DNA of 16,455 nucleotides from Temnopleurus reevesii (GCA_036244855.1 BQKZ01000754.1:21873-38327); one strand, 5' to 3'; shown: positions 1-8,955, numbered from the stretch's first letter. The notes: a model not told the origin generated them from the letters alone. Numbers and translations: made by a program.

Positions 1-159
1 AATAAATAGGAAAAACAAACTTTGTATAGGTTGACACACACCAAATCATCGCAATCACCACTGTACCGTGTTTTCCATTTAGTGTGAATAATAACATATG
101 AACGACCTTCTCAAGATATTTGGGAAAAAAATGAAAACGTGTATTTCCAATGGTTTAGC

Positions 160-160
<1 letters not shown>

Positions 161-196
<36 letters not shown>
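161..196. repeat. Compound (AT)n-(GT)n microsatellite
   Basis: Seven AT dinucleotides (161-174) run directly into about eleven GT dinucleotides ending at 196, followed by an interrupted CTGT. Adjacent AT and GT runs are typical of slippage-prone eukaryotic microsatellites. Length is likely to vary between individuals. Confidence 0.95.
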
Positions 197-390
197 CTGT
201 GGGAGGGGAGTCAGGTATAGCACGCCGGGGGCTATTTTAAAATCATTTTTCACACTTGCAGAATAGAACGGTGAGGGCTGCTAAAGTACCGCAGCCCTAC
301 CAAAGGAAGTTTTGACTGTGGTATATTTTACATTAGACATCAGTGATGCATGTTCTCACACGGGCGCATGTTTACGGACATTAAAGAGGT

Positions 391-429
391 AAAAAAAAAA
401 AAAAGACGAAAGAGAGAGAGAGAGAGAGA
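391..429. repeat. Poly-A run followed by (GA)n microsatellite
   Basis: An uninterrupted run of 14 A (391-404) is followed by a short spacer and then an AG dinucleotide run of about nine units (411-429). A poly-A run can mark the 3' end of a retroposed sequence, but no retroposon body was recognised next to it, so a simple repeat is the safer reading. Confidence 0.9.
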
Positions 430-1292
430 AATAAAAAGTGACCTTGGAAGCGGAGCTCAGCAGGTCACAGCAGACTGGGGCTTGCAAAAATATTTCTTTC
501 ATGTCATGTTCATCACTAGGCCCCTATCGTTTCCCCAAAGTTAATAGGAAGGCAAAACTGCACAAACGGGCAGATCTGCTAGTTAGTGCAAACAAAGCTA
601 TGCTAATTGTTATCTCCTTGAAAGATTAGAAACCAATTTGCAGGTGAGAAGATACACACATCTATGCAAATATTTGTGACCCGTTATTTCAAAGTTGACC
701 ACAGATTGGCAGCAAACAAAAAACATTTTAACTTCTAGAGTAGAAATTCCCTTAATTCAAATTCTTAAACCTCGATGCTATAAATATTGATAGTTCTGTA
801 GCAAATGTCTTTAGGTGATTGTTGCAGACACATTTCATCTCACAAAATACTACCACCATCTCATACAACGAACTACAAAATATCCAAATTGATCCACTGC
901 ATACATTCAATTTTTTGTAGACAAACCTATTTTTTTAATTACAAATTCAAAGATAAATTCACAGTACAGACCAAATTTTTCACATTGACATGAACCATTC
1001 TGAGCTTTGATTGTTTTTGGAAAGTTGTGTCACATTCTTTATCCAATTTTCTTCACGGAATGTGTTTTAGAGTCTTGGATAGTCATTATCATAGGCATGG
1101 CAATGATAAAGTCATGTGGAATATATTAGGGAGTGATGACAGTTTACAGGTGATATAGTCGCATACTTCAAAGGGATGGGATACGTACGGGAGGACACAG
1201 GTACACATGCCCCCTCCCCATGATTGCCGACATAACCCCAAAAGAATATTTAATTAATCTTTTGCAAAACAGTGAAAATCCCCTTGAATTAA

Positions 1293-1354
1293 ACTCATAT
1301 TACTAACCAAACATAGTATCAAACTACACTCATAATACTAACCAAACATAGTAT
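1293..1354. repeat. Two-copy short direct repeat, 35-bp period
   Basis: Twenty-seven bases at 1293-1319 recur at 1328-1354 with a single A/T difference. Both copies contain the word ACTAACCAAACATAGTAT. The 35-bp offset and near identity indicate a recent local duplication. Confidence 0.85.
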
Positions 1355-1359
1355 TAGAA

Positions 1360-2870
1360 GAGGAAATGTTTGTGTTTGTCTGGCAACTATCAATGATGGA
1401 ATAACATAAATGTGTGTGATAGAAAGGGTGCCAAATATAGTTTGTGTAACCCCAATCGTTGGTCGTTCTCAGATGAATGAATAAATTATTTTTGTCATTA
1501 ACCATAACAACTTAATTCAAAACCTTGAAGATAAACATAGCATTCGTTATTTTTTCTCCTACCTATGAATGGATTTTAGTTGTTAATAGTATCATAGATG
1601 CTTGCAAAGTTTAATAATCTCCATAGCATGAGTTTAATCATATTCATACTTTCATAACATATATCATCTATTTGGAGCTAGACAGGTTTTAAGTTATTTA
1701 GGCTATTCAGTGTTAGCATCCATTGGTTTGTGAATAATCTTGTAACTTGGTGTGTATCATGAAAAGGCAGAATGAGACAAACAAGCTGATATATGCAAGT
1801 TCATATACCCAAAAATTGAGTTAATGCCCTTTTGGCTCCAAACAGATTATATATACCAAAAATATCACAGTTCGTCTTTAGTGTGCTTCTTCATTCACCA
1901 GAAGAACAATATTGGAATCTTCTTCACTCATTGAATACTGAATTGAGCCCCTTCAAAACATCTAGATAGGTTTTACAGCATTCAGTAGTCAATGGATTAA
2001 ATAGACGAACAAACTATACTTACAGTCCTATAGGTCGAGTCAGTTAATATCGGTCATGCACGCTTTTTGTCAGGCAAAGCCACACCTTTATGGGGAAGAA
2101 GAAAGAAAAACATGCTAGGTTAATTGATGAATATTATATTTACTGCAAAAAAGAAGCACAATGTATTTCAGGTGAATGCCACACTGATTTATAGCCAAAG
2201 TTGACGGCTTCCTTTATACCTAAAAAGAATTTTTAACAAAAGGCCAAAAGTGTGCATTAAAAAATGAAGGTTGGTTTACATGATTATAATTCAGCTCATT
2301 GCGGTGTGCTGTTAAATTAGCACTAGATTTCAAAATCAAAATAAAAAACATCATGGAATGGTTCAAAGCATTCTGAATTTAGTGAATAAAAGTCCTGGTC
2401 CAAATAGAAAATTTACAAATCAAATTTCCAAACAACGACAAATATGCCATTCTTAAATGTATGATAAACATTTCATTTAAAAATTTCATTACTATCACCA
2501 GTATTCCTTCTTTTTCATAAACATCGCCTGATGACAATCACCCCGAACAGGTGAGGTCAATATTTTGAGAGGAAACACAAGCTGCCTGTAGGCAAACTTG
2601 ATGAAAAACCAGACAATTCCACGGATCGAGGATACCTACGACGTCCAAATCCTCCATGCACAGACCCCAGCCATTGTCTCTACTTATTGAAAATGACGTT
2701 GGATAAATTGAAATATTATTGGAAATCTTTCCGTAACTTTGGCCACATCAAATTCAAAGTGGTATTGTTCTCCCTCATCACATATGATAAGATTCCAATA
2801 ATGGTTACGGTTGTTTATCTGGGGTAGCTGACTACGCATAGTCTACAGCTGGTGTATGTTCAGAGCAATA
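1360..2870. other. Non-coding AT-rich stretch, nothing recognised
   Basis: No reportable ORF starts with ATG here. One stop-free reading frame on the plus strand, about 2545-2826, runs for roughly 90 codons, but its translation resembles no family I know. Several stretches of that length are expected by chance in DNA of this size and base composition. No repeat or RNA gene stands out. Confidence 0.5.
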
Positions 2871-2872
2871 GA

Positions 2873-3018
2873 GGCTTTAAATCCACTATAAAGGTTAGAG
2901 GTGAATGCCTTTATGAATCTGAGCAAAATATTAATGTTTATGTGAAGAAAATCATTATTGGTTTTTGTGTACAAAATCTGCAGAAATCGGCATATTTCTA
3001 AACAAAAAGCAAAAGTTA
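2873..3018. repeat. Diverged tandem repeat unit, copy 1
   Basis: This unit is the first of two related copies; the second begins near 3117. Shared blocks in order are CACTATAAAG, TTAGAGGT, TATGAATCTGAGCAA, ATGTTTATGTGAAGAAAAT, then TTTTTGTGT and AAAATCTGCAGA. Substitutions are scattered, so the duplication is not recent. The hairpin that is near perfect in copy 2 is present here only in degraded form. Confidence 0.8.
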
Positions 3019-3174
3019 AATAATAATAATAATTAGATAATTTATATCACTAAATGGAAATACTCTACTGCGCTGTGATGTTAGGGTCTGTGGATATTGT
3101 CACTAAAATAATGCATAAAGGTATTAAATTCACTATAAAGTTTAGAGGTTAATGTCCTTATGAATCTGAGCAAG

Positions 3175-3202
<28 letters not shown>
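3175..3202. repeat. (AT)14 microsatellite
   Basis: Fourteen uninterrupted AT dinucleotides, embedded in the second copy of a local duplication. The matching position in the first copy has no expansion, so the microsatellite grew after the duplication or was lost from the other copy. Confidence 0.95.
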
Positions 3203-3205
<3 letters not shown>

Positions 3206-3227
3206 TATGTGAAGAAAATTATTATTG

Positions 3228-3276
3228 CTTTTTGTGTAGAAAATCTGCAGAGAGCAGAATGTTTCTACACAAAAAG
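3228..3276. repeat. Hairpin: 15-bp perfect inverted repeat with inner 5-bp stem
   Basis: CTTTTTGTGTAGAAA (3228-3242) is the exact reverse complement of 3262-3276. Inside it, TCTGC (3244-3248) pairs with GCAGA (3254-3258) around a 5-nt loop, leaving only a small asymmetric internal loop. The whole 49-bp structure could fold as a hairpin in RNA or single-stranded DNA. It may be the core of a small fold-back element. Confidence 0.8.
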
Positions 3277-3289
3277 TGAAAGTTTCTGT

Positions 3290-4040
3290 CAGAGCAAATA
3301 TTTTGGTACTATATATGGCCAAGGGTTTCAAGGCTCCCAAGTTTCTAATAAGTATGACAGGAATGCTTGCTTTGCCTGGAATGTTGGAACTTTTGGGTCT
3401 CTTGCCTTGTGAAGTTGAGGACTCTGTGTTTTACCATCACCGAGCTCTACACATTCTCGTGTCCTCAACACAACGGAAATACACACAGCACTCAACCTAG
3501 TACCCCTCTGATTGTGCAAACCCCTCTAAACTACATGTATTTGTGGAGGCGCAAGCAGAGTGGCACCAATGCTGCGTGTCGTCCCTGTGTGTTCAGGGCA
3601 AGAAAACGCGCAGAAACAAAAGATATTAATACACAGAATCCTCAAAAGATATTTCCTGGTGCTATGCCAGTTGTTCCGCAGGTACAATCGGAAAGCTACA
3701 CACTTTATCAAATATTTTTGTTAGTGGAGAGTCGAATTGGCAAACATTGTTTTTATCAAAATATTCCAGTATTGCCAATTTGAACTACACAAGATTATTT
3801 AATTTGCTCTAAAATAACCTTATATTAATCCAGAATAAGTTAAGATCTACCCAAGATATCACCACGGAGGCCCCACCCTCACTAAATTAATTGGTGGCAT
3901 GCACCTGCAATCCAATACAGTAAGGGGGTGGTACATACATGTAGTATAATGAATGTTCGAGTTTGAGCACAAATCACGCCTTCCTGGTAGTCATGTAAAA
4001 AAAACATTCCACACAAATATCACATTCAATCAATGCATCT
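3290..4040. other. Less AT-rich stretch with an unrecognised 138-codon ORF
   Basis: Most of this stretch, especially 3350-3720, is richer in G and C than its surroundings and carries overlapping open frames in several phases, including the 138-codon frame listed separately. A 9-bp perfect inverted repeat (AATTGGCAA at 3735-3743, TTGCCAATT at 3772-3780) lies at the end of that frame. Beyond 3785 the sequence is plain AT-rich DNA. Confidence 0.4.
3367..3783 (+). other. Unrecognised open reading frame, 138 codons, coding status doubtful
   Basis: This is the longest ATG-initiated frame in the window that is not low complexity. The conceptual product has a Cys/Trp-rich start, a basic middle (WRRKQ, RARKRAE) and no domain, signal peptide or catalytic motif that I recognise. 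In AT-rich DNA of this size a frame this long is mildly unusual but not decisive, and the local rise in GC alone lowers the stop-codon density. It could be part of an exon, a decayed transposable-element ORF, or chance. Overlapping open frames exist in another plus phase (3276-3500) and on the minus strand, which weakens the coding case. Confidence 0.15.
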
Positions 4041-4046
4041 GGAAGG

Positions 4047-4173
4047 CCCCAGTCACATAGGGCCCTGGAAGAAACACAATTCAACACGACTCTTTGTTCG
4101 CAGGCAGCTAACTGTGAACTGAACAAAGAGTTGTGTTGAATCGTGATGCTTCCGAAATGCTATGTGACTGGGG
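4047..4173. mobile_element. 127-bp near-perfect hairpin, MITE-like
   Basis: The ends are 14-bp perfect inverted repeats: CCCCAGTCACATAG at 4047-4060 and its reverse complement at 4160-4173. Further in, GGAAG (4067-4071) pairs with CTTCC (4149-4153), and a 21-base arm (4079-4099) pairs with 4121-4141 with only one G-T mismatch, leaving a 21-nt loop. Compact size, perfect termini and no coding capacity fit a miniature inverted-repeat transposable element or other fold-back element. I see no clear target-site duplication in the flanks, so family and mechanism are unassigned. A transcript across it would form a long hairpin. Confidence 0.7.
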
Positions 4174-4200
4174 TATTAAACCCAAATTCTTTATTACTCA

Positions 4201-4216
4201 CTCTCTCTCTCTCTCT
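4201..4216. repeat. (CT)8 microsatellite
   Basis: Eight CT dinucleotides close downstream of the 127-bp hairpin, extending an already CT-biased flank (ACTCA before, CTCTCC after). Confidence 0.9.
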
Positions 4217-4439
4217 GTTTTTATAATTTTCTCTCCCTTACAATCTCCAATTCTGTCATCTACAAGTGTATGACTCCAATAATTTCTCAAATTTTACACT
4301 CTGCTTGAAACTAAAAAACAAGACTGCAACTACACTCTGATTACAAATTCTGAAAACTAGCCACAAGTTAATAATATAAACAAAACCATGTTCAAAAACT
4401 TTCTTTCATACACCTACACACTAAAAAAATCTGCTTCAA

Positions 4440-4530
4440 ATGATGACCCTTTATCCTAGTCATTTTTATTTGACCATATTCCTAGTTAAAAAATGACCCA
4501 GGAATGGTCAAAAATGACCCATTCCCGCGT
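4440..4530. repeat. Cluster of four TGACC words with a terminal inverted repeat
   Basis: TGACC occurs at 4444, 4471, 4494 and 4515, with spacings of 27, 23 and 21 bp and loosely similar A/T-rich spacers (CCTAGT appears twice). The last interval forms an inverted repeat, GGAATGGTCA (4501-4510) against TGACCCATTCC (4515-4525), with one extra base. This may be a degenerate tandem repeat. Hormone-receptor half-sites share the TGACC core, but nothing shows function here. Confidence 0.4.
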
Positions 4531-5340
4531 CAATTCCACAGAAATTGGAANGATCTATTTTACTGAAAATTCAGAAGTGAATTAAATTCCACAGGCAATG
4601 CTTTCCAAATTTCTTCCATGTTTTTCAGAAGATGCAACAGCACGGGGTCGATGAAACAATGTTATCTTTGGACAGAATTCTGGACCGCTCTCGAAACCCT
4701 CGGGTAACTCCAACTGTCTTTTTGAATCCCAAATGATCGATCCTTATCAAATCAGCTTGGAAAATGATTTGAATACGAAAGGTTAACCCCAAATTAGCCA
4801 AAAGGTTATCTGCATGACAATTTACCTACGCTATTGGGTATTATGCTTGCATTGTAGCGTACCAATTCTGCACAAATACCGCCGGGAAGATGAAATTGAT
4901 CGATTCGGAATTGACATTTGGGGGCATGAATTCGAATGTTGATGAATACTAAGGAAGACTTATAAAAATGACCTGGGTTGCTTTTAACTTGCACAAAGAG
5001 AAAACAGATTTCCTCCCTCACTCTTAGGGTTTATTGTGTAAACTGCCAATGGCAGGTTTTCTCCTAGCGTTTGTTTTTCTTTTCAGGATCTTCCCTCACG
5101 TTCAGACAACCAAAATCTGTTGCATACGGCAACCTGCAAAGTGGGTTTCATATGTCAATATTTTATTGCTGAAATTATGGACTGTAAAAGCCAATATATT
5201 TGAAAATTCAGACCATTTTGACACATTCACGAGTTGTTATTATTACATTTTTTATGGTGTTGTACACACATGAATGAGAATCTTAAAGATTGCACATTTT
5301 TGTGAGGCCAAGTACGCGAAATTCACGAAGATAAAACCAC
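4531..5340. other. Non-coding stretch, nothing recognised
   Basis: It contains one ambiguous base (about 4551) and two short ORFs (71 codons minus at 4806-5021, 79 codons plus at 5034-5273) whose products I do not recognise and which are within chance expectation. From about 5300 to 5345 a phrase reading ACGCGAAATTCACGAAG then ATAAAACCACC resembles a dispersed repeat motif I have seen in marine invertebrate genomes. That resemblance is from memory and unverified. Confidence 0.4.
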
Positions 5341-5363
5341 CACAAAATTTAAGCTTATTCAGT

Positions 5364-5388
5364 ACATGTATATCAAACATATACATGT
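5364..5388. repeat. 10-bp perfect inverted repeat, 5-nt loop
   Basis: ACATGTATAT (5364-5373) is the exact reverse complement of 5379-5388, separated by CAAAC. It would form a small cruciform or hairpin. The arms are themselves AT-rich and contain the palindrome ACATGT, so chance is possible. Confidence 0.6.
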
Positions 5389-5481
5389 GTAGCAAAATTA
5401 GCGCCAACAAATCATCTCAAAGGACAATGAAAAAATATATTTTACTGAAGTAGAAAAATACAGTAAATTGCAAATTAATTG

Positions 5482-5569
5482 AAAATCAATTGCAAGTTGA
5501 GCACGGTCTCACATGAAACAATCATTTTGATTGGTACGTAGTGATTAATTTCAACTTGCTATTGATTTT
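5482..5569. repeat. 19-bp inverted repeat, 50-nt spacer
   Basis: AAAATCAATTGCAAGTTGA (5482-5500) matches the reverse complement of 5551-5569 at 18 of 19 positions. The 88-bp structure has no coding capacity and could be a small fold-back element. Flanking bases outside the arms do not continue the symmetry. Confidence 0.6.
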
Positions 5570-5943
5570 AACTTTTTAGCAACTGCAGGGTAAATGAGCA
5601 AATATTTTATTTCAAAACACAATTACAAGATAATGATTTTGATGTTAGAGTTTGAATTGGGTAGACAAGACACGTAACTTACCATGTGACTAAACATGGA
5701 TGATTACATGCACTACAAATATCTTAGTGACACTTATAGTTATCATGGCATCCCAATCATAAGGATCAAACGAAGTATCACTATGAAAAGTGATGAATTT
5801 TGTGTACAGTTACGTATAGATTTGAGGTTGGGGTTATGTTATAGATTTTGCGTAGAAACTACTTTCGTAGTAACTATGGAACCGTAAAATTATTCAGTAT
5901 AAAGCTATTTAATATTGGGAATGGCATTTCATGTTGTTGTGAA

Positions 5944-6127
5944 GTATGGGAGAATGTGAGAGAGACACAGAGAGAGAGAGAGGAGGAAGAAAACAAAGAT
6001 AGGCCAAAAAAAGGGGTTTGGGGAGAAAGGGTAAAAATGGAGGAAAAAGACAGTGGATTATAAATAGAGAACAGATAGAGGCAAGGACAATCTGAAAAAA
6101 TGAGAGGTAGAGAGAGAAAAGGAAAGA
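5944..6127. repeat. Purine-rich tract with (GA)n
   Basis: This stretch is strongly biased to A and G on the plus strand, including a GA dinucleotide run near 5970-5982 and G-rich words around 6013-6030. The ORFs crossing it on both strands (71 codons plus, 96 codons minus) are low-complexity translations of this bias. Homopurine tracts can adopt triplex conformations, but no mirror symmetry was established. Confidence 0.75.
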
Positions 6128-6435
6128 AATCTGCTGAGAAATATCATAATAGTTTCCTTCAATATGTTGCCTGCTTGCAAGCTTCGTTAGCCAATTCAAA
6201 CATGCAACTGGCCGTGCAATTCAAGGTGAATCCCAAATCCAATATAAAAATATTCAATACAATCCATTCAGGTAGCTAGCAAAACAAACATAGCTGGAAT
6301 GAAATTTTTTTGTTGAGAAGATTATGTCATATTTCACACTTCGAGGGTCCGGTGATATAAAGATGCAACTCCCTTTCTGGCTAAAATGAAGTTTTGGCAT
6401 CAAGATGCGACATTTCAAATGAATGCACTGGCATC
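6128..6435. other. Non-coding stretch, nothing recognised
   Basis: AT-rich sequence without ORFs, repeats or RNA genes that I can support. Confidence 0.5.
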
Positions 6436-6740
6436 AAACAATTTTCTATATATGTATCTAAATGTAGGTACTCATACAATTTCTTTTAAACATTTTACAA
6501 ATCTGAAATAATATTGTCAGAGTTTTTTCATATTTCTTTTCCCTTGTTTTAAATAGATTATAATTTACCAAGGTACGAAACAGATTTATATAAGAAGTGT
6601 AACATAAAAAAAGTTACCCAAACAATATTCTACATGTATCTGAATGTACAGAAACACACAATTCTTATAAACATTTCTAAATATGACATATTATTTTCCT
6701 GGTTTGTATAAATCCATATTTATTTTATCACCTTGTTTTG
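6436..6740. repeat. Diverged direct duplication, 184-bp offset
   Basis: The block beginning AAACAATTTTCTA at 6436 recurs from 6620 as AAACAATATTCTA. Both continue with a near-identical ATGTATCT-AATGTA phrase, then CAATT, AAACATTT, and finally CCTTGTTTT. Identity is partial, with small indels. I read this as an old tandem duplication of roughly 115-120 bp with a spacer between the copies. Confidence 0.6.
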
Positions 6741-6823
6741 TTATCAAACGAAAAAACTCGTTAAATGTCGAGAAGGCGAGAAGGCCAGTTTATACTAACG
6801 CTTCCATTGGACTATCATAGTTT

Positions 6824-6895
6824 CAGATAGACAGATAGATGGATAAATGGTTTATTGAATAGAAATTGTTGCAGATTGTGATTCTGTTCAATAAA
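6824..6895. repeat. GATA-type repeat and 14-bp hairpin with AATAAA
   Basis: A short degenerate GATA/GACA run (about 6824-6848) is followed by TTTATTGAATAGAA (6851-6864), which pairs with 6882-6895 with one mismatch across a 17-nt loop. The second arm contains AATAAA. A simple repeat beside a hairpin and a polyadenylation-like word can mark a retroposon 3' end, but no body was identified. Confidence 0.5.
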
Positions 6896-6899
6896 AGTA

Positions 6900-7786
6900 A
6901 AAATTATAAATATGTTCCAACTTGTTCATCAACATATGTTCCTTTTAATACAACTCAAGAAACAAAACAGAACTTTAAAAAAGTAAGGATGGACGATAGA
7001 AATAATAAGACTACTTGATCTTAGAATGAAGAAAAAACTTAATAAATAACTTTTAGGGTTTTCATGTGACAACAAGGTCACTGCTACCCCATCCTATCTC
7101 CTATCCCCTCCCCTCCCCCCCCCAAACACACACATACAAACACGTGCTCTAGTGCCAGCTAATCAAACATCTATTCCTTCCTTTTTGTCGAGGTCCATCC
7201 TGTTTCAAAAGAGGAAGATTGTAATAATTGACCTACCAGCCAAAAACTTTCTCCAAGTCACAACTTAGATTGTCAGAATCGGCAGGATTACAAATAGATG
7301 CAAATTGTATCCGTTCTCCACACACAAATATCGTTCTTAATGATCTAAATGTTTGCCCTAGGCATGCCCAACATAGCAACAGGTAATGTATTGTAGTTCA
7401 TTCGTTACTTACCGGTGAAGGAATATGTTCGTTGGCAAGAAGTGTACATAAATTTGAATCTATTAGTAAACCAGCCAATTGAATTGAATTGAGAACAGGG
7501 AAATCAAAGTTAAAAAAAGAAAAAAAAAGAACAAGGCTGTCAAGTTGAACACCTTGAGGAAAGAGGTGCATAAGTCCAAGGCTTAGGCACAGTAAAGGGA
7601 TGAAAAATTCAATCCATTGTATATTTTCCTTTTAACTTAAGTTTGTTTTAAACGATGATGAATATATCATATTTCATATTATCCATAAAATGGAAGCACA
7701 GGAACACTGGGGTAGACAGGAAGAAAACTTAGATCCTTAAAGATAATTTCCGATTAGATTGATCACTCTATATTTCTCTATATTTG
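6900..7786. other. Non-coding stretch with a C-rich run
   Basis: No gene is seen. A run of C-rich sequence and CA dinucleotides lies at about 7098-7138 (including nine consecutive C), and there are A-rich stretches near 7510-7530. The remainder is unstructured AT-rich DNA. Confidence 0.55.
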
Positions 7787-8030
7787 GGGCATTAATAAAT
7801 GCAGTATCATCTTTTGCCAGATGTTCACATCAAGTACAGAATTTCTTGTTGCATATTTGAGCCAAAAAGAAGGCCTAAATACACAATACAGCTTTTATCA
7901 GGTCTGGAGATTAATCTGAAAAATGAGACACACTTTACAAAAAAAATTCCATGCACCTCAAAAATCAGATTCAAACAACCTTTACAACTTTGTCCCTATT
8001 CACTTTATGCACTTATTCACCCCGTTTAAC
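7787..8030. repeat. Diverged tandem repeat, copy 1 (275-bp offset)
   Basis: This block is the first of two related copies. Landmarks are GCATATTTGAG (7851), ACAATACAGCTTT, ATCAGGT, GATTAATC, AAAAATGAGAC and TGCACCTCA, all repeated in the same order about 275 bp downstream. The 76-codon ORF inside it is not conserved as a reading frame in copy 2 and is not taken as a gene. Confidence 0.8.
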
Positions 8031-8061
8031 ATGTAATGTAATCTGCTTGCTCATGTATCTA

Positions 8062-8295
8062 GGGCTTTGATAAATTCAGAACATTTCTTCACAAGATGTT
8101 CTTTGCCAATGTGAAACATGTGTCTGCATATTTGAGTGAAAAGGAGGGGCTAAAGGTACAATACAGCTTTGATCAGGTTTTGCGATTAATCCAAAAAAAT
8201 GAGACGTGTTCAATAATTCCGTGCACCTCAGAAATGTTTATGTCACGACTGAGATTCCTTTAAATTTTATCTCCATCACCTCCAAATAAAGGCGT
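8062..8295. repeat. Diverged tandem repeat, copy 2
   Basis: Second copy of the 7787-8030 block, with the same landmarks (GCATATTTGAG at 8126, ACAATACAGCTTT, GATCAGGTTTT, GATTAATCC, AATGAGAC, GTGCACCTCA). Identity is moderate, with substitutions and small indels. The element family is not recognised. Confidence 0.8.
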
Positions 8296-8660
8296 AAAAA
8301 GAATAAAGGGTTCTTGTATCACGTACAATGCACCGCCCTTTTAAGGGGGCGACATTATCACGCTTACCACCCGCACATTATCAGATGATGGTTCAAATTT
8401 AGCATCGGCCGACCTTTCGCATGCACTTTTGCTCTTTCATACGAAGAACAACCACTGGGATGGGGAATCTAAAATTTATATTCCAAACATGAATGGCAGT
8501 GAGTGGGACTGGAAAGGAAGAAGATGGCAGCTCCGGGCCAGGAAACGGGAGCAAGGGGAGAAGAAAAGAGGTCGCAAATGAATCAAGGGAGAGTCAAATT
8601 CAAGTATCTAATCGGAGAATGAATGGTTGAGAGAGACACCTAACATTTTGCTTTGACTGC
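8296..8660. other. Less AT-rich block; possible short ORF, otherwise non-coding
   Basis: This block holds a palindrome-like word (CGCCC at 8334-8338 against GGGCG at 8347-8351). Its second half is purine-rich and less AT-rich. A 32-residue frame opens at 8524 with A at -3 and G at +4 and ends with TGA at 8620-8622; its conceptual start is MAAPGQETGARGEEKR. A GTGAGT word near 8498 resembles a splice donor. This is too little to call a gene, but it is the likeliest place in this part of the window for a first exon or small peptide. Confidence 0.25.
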
Positions 8661-8667
8661 AAACATG

Positions 8668-8955
8668 CACTGTGAGCGAAAGGAGCAAAAGACTTCCAGG
8701 ACAAAGTAAAAAAAAAACTTCATTCAAACATTTACACACTGTGAGCAGAAGAGATAAAGGACTGGGACAAGATAAACAACCTTATTCACGCATTTACAAT
8801 AGCTTCATGATCACAAAAGAAAGTCATTAGTGCAACTCATGTTCAGCAACATTAAGAAGGATGGATATTTCTTTTGTGTCTATCCAGCTATTGCTAATGC
8901 TTGAATGGTGGTTGATTAATTTTGTCCCAGTTCTTGGTCCTTTCTGCTCACAGTG
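8668..8955. mobile_element. Fold-back element with arms of about 87 bp, one end duplicated
   Basis: Sequence 8737-8822 is largely the reverse complement of 8868-8955. The pairing runs from CACTGTGAGCAGAA / TTCTGCTCACAGTG at the tips, through GACTGGGACAA / TTGTCCCAG and CAATAGCT / AGCTATTG, to CACAAAAGAAA (8812-8822) against TTTCTTTTGTG (8868-8878). Small mismatches are spread along the arms. The central loop is about 45 nt. The left tip is also partly repeated in direct orientation 69 bp upstream, from 8668 (CACTGTGAGCG). There is no coding capacity. It fits a MITE or fold-back transposon. No target-site duplication was visible, so its family is unknown. Confidence 0.75.

Larger units (their letters stand above)
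1..1280. other. Non-coding AT-rich stretch with simple repeats
   Basis: I see no gene here. The open frames are under 70 codons, overlap each other and show no recognisable protein. Apart from the microsatellites listed separately, the sequence is unstructured AT-rich DNA. Introns or intergenic DNA of a eukaryote would look like this. Confidence 0.6.
3117..3284. repeat. Diverged tandem repeat unit, copy 2
   Basis: Second copy of the unit at 2873-3018, offset by about 245 bp. It differs mainly by an inserted AT-dinucleotide expansion (3175-3202) where copy 1 has only AATATTA, and by a much better conserved inverted repeat near its end. Short ORFs read across it on both strands, but their products are dictated by the repeat (for example an Ile-Tyr run from the AT tract), so they are not taken as genes. 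Confidence 0.8.

Noticed and set aside
391..404. Poly-A run as the tail of a retroposed gene
   Set aside because: No gene-like or LINE/SINE-like sequence was found upstream, and the run sits next to a GA microsatellite.
2545..2826. Stop-free plus-strand frame of about 90 codons preceded by a pyrimidine-rich patch and CAG
   Set aside because: Several such frames are expected by chance at this base composition, other phases are also open in part, and the translation resembles nothing known to me.
4806..5021. 71-codon minus-strand ORF
   Set aside because: Length is within chance expectation and the product is not recognised. No supporting splice or promoter signals were seen.
5909..6199. 96-codon minus-strand ORF with hydrophobic Leu/Phe/Ser runs that mimics membrane segments
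   Set aside because: The hydrophobic run comes from the purine-rich GA tract read on the other strand. This is low complexity, not a membrane protein.
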